Position numbers and translations under genes: made by a program. Positions 21,488 to 32,335 of a DNA stretch of 64,000 bases are shown here, piece by piece. This DNA is from Amorphophallus konjac. Its lineage: Eukaryota; Streptophyta; Magnoliopsida; Alismatales; Araceae. The notes beneath the pieces were generated by a model that was not told the DNA's origin, did no database searches, and saw only the letters and a program-made list of their open reading frames with translations. Positions within the stretch are counted from its first letter, which is position 1. The number at the start of each line of letters is the position of its first letter. The DNA lies in the NCBI GenBank assembly GCA_022559845.1, contig CM040123.1, positions 296,348,642 to 296,412,641 of the forward strand, given 5' to 3'.

Positions 21488-24400
21488 ATGGATCCGAAGG
21501 AGACACCCATGCAACGCTCCGTCCGCCGTAAACTGGATGTCCCACCTGCATCTCAGGAAATTGTACCAATTCCTACGGCCGAAGAAGAAATGTTTCGCAT
21601 ACCTAGGGTTTCTAAGGCCTCCACTTCAGAACGACAAGTTAAAGGTAGTGTGGTTCCTTATCTCTCTTACATAGCTATTTGTCCCCCTTATCGACCTATT
21701 TATTTGTCACGCTTATATCTACCTAACGGTGTCAGATTTAGACCTACCTGTCTCCGAATTTCATACGTTTGTCACCCTTAAGCACCTATTTGCCACACCT
21801 AAACTCCCTTGTCTATACATTTGTCACCCTTATCTTACTCTTAATATTTTTTGTATTTCTTGATCAGTCAATTAACTGAATTTCTTATTTACACATTTTT
21901 TTGAATCTAGTGAACACAAGGGTCATCTCCGCCCGGTGTTCTATGGAAATTTACATGAAGGACAGGGATCAGAAGGCATTTCGGGAATGCCACAAGTCAT
22001 TAATGAGGAGCACACCCTTTGGTCCATATGTTGACAATGCTTCTCCCATCACCTTCACCATGACATTATTGGAGGAGATTATTTGCACCCAGAGTGGAGG
22101 AAATTACTTCCGTATGGGTAGTAAGGAGGTCGCATTTAGTGTGGAAGATGTGGGCATAATTTTAGGATTACCTTGCTCCGGTCAGCCGGTTCAACATTAT
22201 GGATCCGCGAAACAGAAGTCGAATGCAACATCGATATGGATTTGCAGCAACATTTGACCAGAAGAAAGTGTGCTCTCTCATCCAACAAATTGTTGGGTCC
22301 GATGAAGAGCAGGATGTGGCCGACACTGTCCAGCTGTGGATTGTACTCTTACTGTCCACTTTCCTTTGCCCACGGTCAACACATTCTTGTCCACAACAGA
22401 TGCTATCATGCTTAGATGACATTGGCAGAGTTTCAGATTACAACTGGGCAGCAGCCGTGCAACAGGCAACGATGCACAAGTTTGAGCAATTAGTGTTGGC
22501 GGTCCAGAAACGACAGTCAGGTACAATTGACCGTGCTAAGAGAAGAGCCGATTTGGCATCCCAGGCCCATACATTTATATTTGGTTGTTCTGCCGCACTT
22601 GCTGTAAGTTTTTTTATTTTTGGTGTGTAATAATTAATGTGTCAATCATTAATTCTATTACATTGTAAAATAACTTGATATATTTCATATTAAAGGTCTG
22701 GTTTTTTTAGCACACGCGGGTGCGGCAGCCACTATGGCAGGTGGCATTCCCCCGACTATTTAAGTGGGGGCCATTTCTAGATAGGAAATTAAAAATTTCC
22801 ATTGGATCCCTGCGAGGCCAACAGGTATTATGAGTACTAAAAACTTCTTCTTTGTGGCTCAACATTAATGAATAACCAAAGTGATATGGTTTGAAATGCA
22901 GGTGATCGAAGGGCTCCTTGTTGAGCCAAGTGAAAGGGACACGGGTACGGTGGTCAGATGATGACCCGACCCAGTGCTCAGGAGACTCTTTCATCAGCTC
23001 CATGCATGCCTGTGCTACAGGATATTGCCGCTACATTGAAGATCCAGCAGCGGCTACTTGAGGAAATGAGGGCCTTCTTTCTGGCTAGGGTGCAAGAGGC
23101 TCACATTACCACTGATGCAGCACCTCCTAGGCCCGTCGAACAGGTGACGGTTGATGTCATGCCACCTCCGGCAGCCCCTGTCAAGGAAGTGCAAGGGGCT
23201 GAAAATGTTGACCAAAGTTTATGTCAAACCTCTGAAATGGACATTGCCGCTGATGTCCCACCTCCAAGGCCCCCTCAATACCGTGCCATCTAAGGCAGCC
23301 CCTGAAGAGGATGTGCAAGGCGATATCCAAGCTTAGATGGAGGCGACCAACGGGCATGGTGACCGTCATGAAGGTGTCTTTTCTCAGTCCCTTTATCAAT
23401 GGGACGTGAAGCTCGTGAGGAAAAGGCGGGCATCTGTAAAGAAAACTGCAGGACGAGATCAGAAGAAGGTGAGTCTACGTTGTTCCTACTTCTTACAGTA
23501 TAGAATCTAAGATTGGCATATTGGCATAAATGTGGAAGGGAGATGAAGCCGACCCTTACAGAAAGATCATATAGAGTACTGATTGGATCTGTAAAGGCCT
23601 GTTGAAGCTGACAGATAACACGATTGCAAATGAATTCATTGATGCTTGTGCCTCTAGGGATATTGAGTAAGTTGTCCTCTTATAGTTTCTGTAATTATCT
23701 TGATCCGCCTTACTCTGACTACCATGAAAATTTTTGTCCAATATAGTGGCCCCATATTTCGATTATAGAACGGGATTATTTTGAACCGTCGTCATGTCAT
23801 TGATCTATTATACAGCCAGATGATAGATGATGCGGTAATTTTTTTGGAAAATTGTGAAATTTTTTGTCACTCGCCTTACCCTGAACTTGTGTTTCTACTG
23901 CTAATAGAATCATGATTGTTAATTTACAGGTGATCGACACCATGATGTACCTCCTCCACTCACGATTCAATGATTCTGACACCTTTCATCAGTGGGTTTG
24001 TTTTCTCACCACTTTAGTGAATCACATAAACGGCAGGACAACGGCCAACACCAAAAAATCTAACGAATTGTTGGAGTGCGCCTATGAGAATGTTGAATTA
24101 TCAAAACTGCAGAGGAACACATATTTATTCTTCGTGTTACACTCTAGATATCACTGGCATCTACTTGTTGTTGACACGGAGAATCGCCGCTTTGTCTCAT
24201 ACAATTCCATGAGAGGCATGGCCATCCATGATGCCACTACAAGAAATTGGGTACTTTTTATTATCCATATACCTGAAATCATAGATATTTATATTATCTT
24301 TTAATTATTCCTTAATAATTTATAACCTTTCATTTGTCGGCTGCAGTTGTACGAGGGTCTCTGAAGCTCTATGGGACATTCGAGGGAGTTGAGAAATGGG

Positions 24401-24591
24401 ATCTTGTATTCGACAACGAATGTCCCCAACAGGTAGCTGGAAGCCTCAACTGTGGCATTTATGTACAGAAATATGTTCAAAAATTGTCAAGGAAGGGGGA
24501 GACATCATGGACATTTAATGAGGGTGATTGTAATATGTTTAGAGCCCGGTTAGAGACCGACCTCATTACCTTTGGAAATACAACATCTTAA
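21488..24591 (+). pseudogene. Ulp1-type (C48) cysteine protease gene of transposon type, decayed
   Basis: Likely a SUMO-protease-like protein of the kind carried by plant Mutator-like (Kaonashi/KI) or CACTA elements. Exon 1 (ATG 21488, MDPKETPMQRSVRRKLD) ends near 21644. Exon 2 from 21911 has a plant-mobile-domain-like block (STPFGPYVDNASP, FSVEDVGIILGLP) and a frameshift near 22200. Exon 3 (22711-22824) joins in frame. Later exons hold a Pro-rich linker with stops. The protease fold is in exons 23930-24250 (VIDTMMYLLHSRF, HSRYHWHLLVVDTENRR, FVSYNSM) and from 24347 (NECPQQVAGSLNCGIYV). His, Gln and Cys of the active site are visible. The residue usually Asp after the His (YDS) is Asn. The phase between the last two exons does not match cleanly. 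No transposase accompanies it. Confidence 0.75.
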
Positions 24592-26076
24592 ATATTTCAC
24601 ATCTAAAACCTCAGAATGTGGCATACCTATCTTCATTGATATTTCTTTTGTCATACATTTTGATCTTCAAAGTTTTATATGCTTTAATGATGTTAATGTG
24701 TGTGCTTGATAATGTTAATTCATGAATATCAATGAGTTTTCTGAAGACAGATTGAAGTTTGGTTAAGGAACTAGGCTGAAGTGTGAAAAGATGAAGGCTT
24801 TACTTACACAAGTGTCGACTAGAGTCGACCGTGGAGCCGACTCCAGTTCAGACTGCTGAAGAGAAATACCCAAGTCACCCGCTGGATAAAAAGGGCTTTG
24901 GCTACGCTTTAAGGGTGACAAATAGGTGGCCAATGGTGAAAAATAGGCCTTACTGGTGTAAAAGAGGTGACAAAGGGTGAATAATAGATGATCAGGCTGA
25001 AATATGGAAATATCCTATTCACATAAGAGAGAATATACCTCTAACAGGGTAGCCTTGGATCACGTGCAAAACCTGTGCCCCTGGCCTTCGAGTTAAGCAT
25101 GTGTCAGACACACCGAGCCTATGATTCATCCTTTCAGCCCATTTGTCAGCCTTATTGACTAATTTACACTCTTATCATCCATTTGTCAGGTCATACGGGC
25201 AATTTGTCACCCTTACTGCATATTTATAACTCTTACCTTACCACATGACCAGCCGTTGCCTTCTTCTCTCCATTAGCTGCTTGTCTTTGACCTGGATCAC
25301 TGTAGCTGACTAATCTATAAATTAACCTATGACTTTGACTAGGACCTCATGACTGTAGTCAAGAAAAAGTTGAGCTTTCTGGAGTCCTCTTTGACTGGCG
25401 TTGACCTTGACGACTCGACATTGACTGTCTTGGCATTGACCAAGTCCCTTCGTTCTTCGATCTTCTGATTGCTCTATAAACTCTTGATACACTGTTCACA
25501 TTTTTGTCATCTTGTGAATTTGACACCTCCTTTCAGCTCCTTCTGCTTTTCATTGGTTAGTTCGAAGGATCTATTTTTCACCCTTACCATTGTATTTGTC
25601 TACTCTGCAGATCTAGTTGTCGCCACTTATAGGTATTTTTCACCCTTATCCAGTGTATTTGCCAACACCCTCTCTTGTCCAATCACCTCTGTAATATGCT
25701 CCAATCGAGCGACGATCGTTCGGCTAGGGTTCCCGATGTTCCCCTTTTTTCTGCTCCAGAGGGGCTGCGTTACCACCTCCATTGCAGCGATGTGTTAAAT
25801 CGACACACCGATCCCGCTCGTGACCCTACATTAACACCCGCTCTTCTATTTTAAGTTATTAAGGCTCCTCCGCAATGTCATCCCTTTCATCAGTGCGCGT
25901 AGCGGTGGCTTCCCCAGCAGAAGAGCCCGTCTCCTCTGCGTCCTCCTCGATCACTTATCGTCACTAGTTCCTGCTGCAGATGCCCTCTTCATTTTTTTAA
26001 TCCTCTTCAATGTTTATGCATTTTACAGGCCTTTCATATGTTCGTATATGATATGCTCTAGGTAGTTTCAAATTAA
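24592..26076. other. Non-coding region with inverted then direct TTTGTCACCC motif copies
   Basis: From about 24690 the sequence looks LTR-like. The motif occurs inverted as GGGTGACAAATAGG and GGTGAAAAATAGG at 24905-24985 and in direct orientation at 25135-25230 and 25570-25660. TTGACT-rich words occur at 25300-25440. A 109-codon ORF at 25469-25798 has no domain and overlaps motif copies, so I do not call it a gene. Confidence 0.5.
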
Positions 26077-26229
26077 ATGGATGCAGTGGTAGTTTCATTT
26101 TACATGCTTTCTGATCTACAAACTTGCTCTTATGGATTGGACTTCATATTAAATTTGCTGCAATTATTATGTCTGTCATACCTATTATCTTTTATAACAC
26201 CTTACATGCAGAGAATTGAGGTTCATAAA

Positions 26230-26427
26230 ATGGGAAGGTATAAATGCTATGTAGTGTGGGTTGGTTGCGAACCCGGTGTGTATTATAGTTGGCCCGAATA
26301 CTTTGTCCAAGTGAATGGATACCCTGGAGCTCGTTATAAGGGTTTTCACTGGGTAGAGGAAGCACATGCTGCTATAAATGGGGTTGGCAATAGCAGGCAT
26401 ACATATGTTGACCATCCTGAACTATAG
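26230..26427 (+). CDS. Small viroplasmin / RNase H1 N-terminal (Cauli_VI-like) domain ORF
   Basis: 65 codons from ATG 26230 to TAG 26427. The core CYVVWVGCEPGVYYSWPEY, QVNGYPGARYKGF and EEAHAAI matches the small domain found at the N-terminus of RNase H1, in caulimovirus inclusion-body protein and in plant transposon genes (usual pattern YVV..GR.PGVY.SW..C..QV.GF.GA.YK.F....EA..A). In RNase H1 it binds RNA/DNA hybrids. Cys near the middle is replaced by Tyr. An AG acceptor-like end (ACATGCAG at 26211) sits just upstream, so this may be the terminal exon of a longer gene; an in-frame extension reaches 26077. There is no RNase H catalytic part after it. It is probably a transposon-carried fragment; whether it is expressed is unknown. 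Confidence 0.6.
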   Translation: MGRYKCYVVWVGCEPGVYYSWPEYFVQVNGYPGARYKGFHWVEEAHAAINGVGNSRHTYVDHPEL

Positions 26428-26562
26428 GAAAGGCCCATGCCTACATATCATGCAAGTCCCGGGCCTGACTATGATTCAAGGAACCAAGCACTACGCCAAC
26501 AGACTACATAAATGTTAAATGTGCCTTGTATTGTTGTTGTTCTATTATGTACTCTAGTAGTG
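26428..26562. other. Spacer, nothing recognised
   Basis: Short stretch between the viroplasmin-type ORF and the LTR fragment. No element seen. Confidence 0.4.
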
Positions 26563-29209
26563 TCACGCCCCGAGTCTTTATTACAGCGGAAGGCTAACTC
26601 GGGGAGCGCGGACAGCCAGCACGGTAAGCCTCTTGCAAGCAAGAATGATCAGAGCGTAAGACAATCACACACATAAATGCAATTGCACAATATTTACTCA
26701 AACTCTAACTTTATTTCATAATAATCAAGTATTCAAATACAACCACTAATTCAACTTATTCCAATCTATCAGACTCAAGAAATAGAAAAATTACATAGAC
26801 TCAATCTAAACAATATAGACCTTCCTAAGTCTTCACTCTCATCTTGACAATACTTTCATTCGCTCTCGGACCCGCTACTTGTATAACCCGAATCCGAATT
26901 CGAATCACTTCCATCTCCTGAAAAGATTGGAAATAGGTAATGTGCACACTTGCCTAGTAGGTATCTTCGCATCAACATGAAGGCACTATTAAAGTAATTA
27001 ACAATTTAGCTCTAAAGAATAAGGTAAAAATCATGCGAATGCGATCAATCACGCGATTAAACCAAAGTAACAAGACGATCAAGTAAGTTAGAATGAGAGC
27101 AAGTACGAACTAGCAAGAATGTAACAAGAACATGATATTGGCCTTTCATGAACAAGAATGTATCGAGAATGTACTAGCAAGCCACATAATCATCACTCTA
27201 GTATCTTTTGCTGATGAGCAAGTACTTCATGAATTTTTATGGAATATCAAGCAAGAAAGTCATGTACAAGAATGTCATGCCATGCCGTATTGTGGATTTT
27301 CACTTCTTTATAGAGAAAGTACTCCCAGCGGAATGCGATGCCAGTAGCATCATATCCTATGGTTTATCATAGTATGTTTCCGACAATCAGCCGAGGGGAC
27401 TAGCATAGAGCCCTTGAACACAATCAGTGCTCGATCGCATCTTCAAGTATAAATCAAGCTTTTTCCATGCATGTAATAATAAAGTATGGCCAAGAATGTA
27501 ATAAGTTCAATAAGCTCATGATAACAATAATTCAATGAATGAATGCTTTAATAAGAATCATGAGAAATCAAGAATGACTTAAGCAAGCTTATGCTTATGG
27601 AAATAAATCGGCAACATAACGGTACATTCTTTATTTTCCATTCATTATTTTAGGTTTCTTGATCAATATGATAAGTTATAGATCATCAATAGTCCATCTA
27701 GAAAGCTTGGAATATCAACCCTTGGTCCACCTTGGGTTAAAATACTCAAGCAGTGTGACGGTCGTGTACTGGGCCGTTACATGATGTGACGCTCCAGTAT
27801 TGGGCCGTTACATTAGTCTGAATCCAGAACCAAGAAATCGGACTCAGTTGAATGTGACGGTCGTATATTGGGCCGTTACTTGTGCCTGACGGTCCAACAT
27901 AGAGCCGTTACATTACTGATAACCAAAAACATCGATAGTGTAATCTAATCAATGGGCTTTAATGGTACAACCAACTCTGCGTCCTAGTGGGAATCTCAGG
28001 CTCGCGGAGAATTACGGAGGCTTTGAAACGAGATTTCCTAGTCCATTGGAAGGAATATCCAATAGAGAGGTCCTCATGTCCAAGAATAATGTTCCTATAG
28101 AGCAATGTGAACTAATGGACAACATACCGGAATATGCGCCATATACTTAAAGAAATGACTCTATTGATAAAGAGAACGTGTAACGATGTGAAACTATGAG
28201 AAAACTCCGTCAATACAACATTTGGAAAATCATGATTTAATTACAAAACTATAGAATTTTGGCACATGAAATTAACATAACTTAAAATAACCTAAGACAC
28301 ATTAATCATACAATTTGATTATGAATCAGTAACTAAACTTGAAGTCATGATAACAGGTCCAACTTAGCTATCTAAGCTTATTTATAAGTAAACTTAACTG
28401 GTTATTATTCTACCTTGGACTGGCAGAACACAGGGGTCTGACGGTCTAGGATAGGCGCGTTACAGTGCCTGTGACGATTTATCGAGGGCGCGTTACATTG
28501 GTGTAACGCTCCTGCTAGGGTGCGTCAGAGACAATAGAACAATAAAACACAACAGGGTGTGACGGTCTATCGTAAGGCCATTACATTCATGTGACGGTCT
28601 TAGGTTGGTGCGTCAGAGAATCTGCTGGTAGTAAACTAAGTAAAGGTTTATGAAAATATAACATGCCTGAAATCAAAATACTACCACTGTCCTAGTCATG
28701 ATAACGAAGTATAGGCCAACTATATGCATGGGTTTAGTGAATAGACATGATAATATCTTTTAATTTCCATTTAGGGATAAGAGATGCATGAATGTATAGA
28801 ACTATTAGATCATGAAATTCTTAGTCTAGAATACATGAAATCAAGCACAACCAGAGGGCTTTTATTCCTAACAAGTTGTTTTTGCCAATCATGAGATAAC
28901 CTACCTCTTCTAAAACCTTTAAACTTCGAATTTGATGCTAGGTGCTACCCTTAGTCCCTTGTACTTCTTGTGATAAATCTGCAACTTCAATCTGCTCGAT
29001 TTCCTCAGCCTCTTGACCTAAGGATGTGAAACTTTGAGGGTAAGAAGATGAAACTATTGGGAACAAAAAGTTCTAAAGGATTGAACTCTAATTACCTCGT
29101 TTAGACGTCCTAATCTCTGGATCTTCAGGGAACTTGCGTTCAGATTCCTGGGTTGCTAAGGTTGAATCAGCAACTTTGGAAGCTTCTATCTCCTTGGTTT
29201 CTTGATCTC
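26563..29209 (-). mobile_element. Tekay/Del-like LTR fragment, interrupted by the Tat element
   Basis: Left edge TGTCACGCCCCGAGTC reads on the - strand as an LTR 3' end (GGGGCGTGACA). A block near 26925-26970 (CCTGAAAAGATTGGAAATAG, GCCTAGTAGGTATC) matches the CCTGAAAAGCAGGGGTGAG and CCAGTAGGGATCC block of the chromovirus LTR at 4430-4475, so it is probably a relative. The right edge is cut at 29209 by the Tat 5' LTR. It contains nine palindromic repeats (separate entry) and no convincing ORF. Confidence 0.6.
27754..28616. repeat. Nine dispersed 28-bp imperfect palindromes
   Basis: Copies start near 27754, 27785, 27853, 27885, 28437, 28470, 28502, 28558 and 28590. The consensus is TGTGACGGTC, about 8 nt of variable spacer, then GGCCGTTACA, the two arms being near reverse complements. 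Later copies use GCGCGTTACA or GGTGCGTCAG as right arm. The spacer varies freely while length is kept. They lie in two groups of four and five. Confidence 0.85.
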
Positions 29210-32200
29210 GGTGGACACCTAAAATATACTAGGAGAGACCAAAGCAGACTCAGGGCTCTGAAGGCTGATCAGAGGTGCGGCTCCTGCACCATCCCTGGAA
29301 GTTTTGAGAATCAGAATAGAAGAGATCCACTACCCCTAACACTTTGTCCGGCTAAAGCCATCTCTGGTTAGGCTGCTGCCCAGTACTGCTATCATTCAGA
29401 TAGTCAAGCTGATAAAACTATAACAAAATATAGGCAACCATCTGCCTGTTGGAAAGGATCTTCAGATAATTCTGATGCTCACGGAAAGGGGTTCAGGTAG
29501 CCTCACGCTCGGTCGTGAATACAAGGCGTTAGGCAACCTCGAGCAGAGCGTCTACTCTGAGAAGCCCACCACGCTGACGAAGGGAGCCCATTAGGTTGAT
29601 CCCGACGTCGAATGATGGAAAATGGGCCAAGCCCAACACGAGTTGAGGCGCGCCGAGAAGCTTCTTGCTGGCGCGCCGGGGAGCTCGTGCCGAGAGGCTG
29701 AGGGCCATCCCTCTATAAAGACAACCTGCTGCCTTCGAACAAAAAAACGAACAAGAGAAGAACAACAAATAAAAAACAACAAGAGAGAGGACATAAGGAG
29801 AGAATAGAAGATAGAAGAAAAGAAGAGGCAATAGAGGGAATAGGGAGCAGTAGCCACTGAAAGAAAGGGGAGCTCGAGAGCCCTCCATAGAAGCTGAAGA
29901 GAAGAGAGAGCGGCAGAGACTCGAAGGAAGAAGCAAGGTGGGGTTGGCTATCTGACGCCCTGAGAGGCTATAGTTCTTCTCCCCCCTGTTCTGTCTGGAT
30001 ATTTTCTTTTTCTTCTTTTGTATCTCTGTTTTCGAGCATCTTTGCTCTTGTAGCATTGAATGCTAATGTAACCCTGTTGTCAGGGATAGAGTTTGTGTAT
30101 ATATTTTTGGTTGGATTTTCTTCCGAGTTGGATTCATGTACGCCGTTTAGATGAAATAGTTAATAAAAGTGGGCTGAGTTTTGCCCTTTCATTATTTTTC
30201 TCTTCCCCTGTATCCGAGGTTTAATATATGCAGCGGCTACCGCAAGCCACATATATCTTATAATTTAATCTTCTAGATCTGCTGAAGGTTTCTCTGCTAT
30301 TTTTCCTCACCACCTCGTATCCACATCGAGAGCCTGAGACAGTCTATCTCATGGCTTCTCGTCTGTGAAATGAAGAGGGATAGACTCAGAAGTTTCCGTC
30401 TATGGTTCTGCCCCCAGTGAGGCCCCAGAGGGAAGGCTACCATCCCCTTGGATTATACCCTCTCTATAACCCCCTTCAGTGGTCGTCAAACCCTTGAATA
30501 AATCCTCTTTACAAATCCCTGAATAAACCCTCCTTTAAAGCTCCCAGAGCCCCTTTAAGCCTCTGTTCCAAAATCTCCTCAAAACATCGATGAAACCCTC
30601 ATTTCAGGAACCCTCCCGACGTGAACCCCTCTCGGCGCGAGTCTCGCGCCGAGGGCTGCCCGTGCCGACTGGATTTCTTTTGTCGCGCCGAGACCTCCAC
30701 ACCTTTTCATGCTGAGGATGGCCACCCTGATATGCTCATGCCGATGCCTTTGAGCCATCTCTGAGGATGGCCACCCTGAGGATGCCAGCCTTGCTCATGA
30801 TGCCCCATCCTTCTGGGGAGAAATACCATCCTTCCCTTGACCCTCATAGGAGCCATATCAGAGGGGTCAACTCCCCCCACATGTTGCCAACCCAACGAGT
30901 CACTGGGCACTGCCACTGTATGTCCTGCGTTGACTATATATGGGGACATTAACGAATCTCTAATACGTGGATAATGTCACATAAGATGGGGATCCTTTTG
31001 GGATCCAGGGCTACGCCCGCCTCTCTTTTGGTTTCCACTCCAACATTTCGTGAGTGGATGACCTATAATACCCTTTTGGCACATTCCAAAATAAGGGGAG
31101 GTGCTGTCAAAATTCATCCCCGAGCTTTACTTCATAGCGTGGCATAATGCTTCCATTGAAATGATTAATTTAACCCCAACTGTGTGGCAGAGAGCTGAGT
31201 TATACCATCTCATGACACTTTGGCCACCACCGAGAAAGGGGAATATAAACATCACAATCACATGGTCTCCTTAGGCCTCATGTGGATGAGCCTACCCTCA
31301 CCCTCACCCCACTCAAATACAACCATGGGCAAACCCATGAAACCCCAATCAAACGCAGAATATCCCTTCGGACTCACAAAGCCCTCACAACACTTGAAAA
31401 AACCAATAAACACTCAACCATCGGCGCCACAAGTCCTCCCGGCGCAACCTCTTCCCGGCGCCACTTTCGCGCCAGGTGAAGGGCACGCCGGCTGGATGGT
31501 CGCGCTGACCCCAGCCGCGCCAGTTCATCTTCGTGCCGAAACCCAGCCGCGCCGGTTCACTCCAATATCAACCCTTGCTCAAATATCTACCCCCCCAGCA
31601 ACTTCATCGAACCCAAAGCCAGTCTAGACCTGGTACCCTAACCTCCATGGACCATTATACCAGTTCCCACCGTAGCATGGGGGTTTCATGGTCCTTCATC
31701 CATGTCTAAACGGAGCTATATTAATAGGGTCTTACCCCGATATTCTATGCCGTTAACTGTCGGGTTTTTCTTCCAACCCTACTAACCCTGGGAGTCCTGC
31801 CATTGCAAGTCCCCCAATGGTCTCCGGAGGGAATATCAACAAGCACCATGGCAATGGACATTGCCCCGTCACACTCAGATCCTTCTGGATCTCGGACTAC
31901 GCCCGGCTCTCCTTTCGACTTCCATCCCGGCATTCTGTTGGTGGATGACCTATATTCCCCCTTTGGCATAGTCCAAAATAAGGGGATATGCTGCCGGATT
32001 TGCGCCATAACACTGTTATCATGTCCCGCGTAGCATGGTTTTCTATGCATGTTTCGCCTCCTGTTAGCGGAGTTAGCATAATAATCTTATCTTGTTTTGC
32101 CCTCGAGGCATCCTTTCTTGGCAAATAATCAAGGGTTGTCCTTCTTTGGAAGGACGTAATTAACTTCATAGCCTTTATGGTATGACGGACTCCGGGTCCT

Positions 32201-32313
32201 GACACGAATATCACAATCGACTAACTGAGTCAGGTCGAGTACACAATAAATTGTCACTTCGGTGACTCGCACGCCTAATAAACCAACCAACAAAGAATAA
32301 AACCATTCCCACA
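29210..32313 (+). mobile_element. 5' LTR of the Tat element (~3.1 kb)
   Basis: Matches 62360-64000 from the ACACCTAAAATATA start onward. The first bases are mutated here (GGTG against TGTT at 62360). It ends ...CCCACA just before the primer site. It includes the TATA box (29713-29720), a poly(A)-like AATAAAA (about 30161), a perfect palindrome (30631-30653), and a ~115-bp internal duplication (about 30985-31105 and 31880-31995) around ACGCCC...CTCT and GTGGATGACCTATA. ORFs inside it are antisense or chance. Confidence 0.9.
29713..29720 (+). promoter_or_regulatory. TATA box of the Tat 5' LTR
   Basis: CTATAAAG in the context CATCCCTCTATAAAGAC. The same stands in the 3' LTR at 62863-62870. A purine-rich leader follows. 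Confidence 0.65.
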
Positions 32314-32317
32314 AGTC

Positions 32318-32335
32318 TGGCACGCCCGGTGGGAC
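32318..32335 (+). other. Primer binding site of the Tat element
   Basis: TGGCACGCCCGGTGGGAC begins four bases after the LTR end. It starts with the TGG expected opposite a tRNA CCA end. This sequence class is usual for this lineage. I do not assign the tRNA. Confidence 0.75.

Noticed and set aside
24235..24247. CACTACAAGAAAT, identical to a plant CACTA terminal repeat
   Set aside because: It lies inside the Ulp1 coding block (codons for ATTRN, then W) in an otherwise continuous domain, with no inverted partner or flank duplication seen. Chance match is more likely.
29529..30056. 175-codon Leu/Phe/Ser-rich - strand ORF resembling a membrane protein; repeated at 62679-63206
   Set aside because: Antisense of the purine-rich Tat LTR leader. 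Hydrophobic look comes from the pyrimidine-rich complement.
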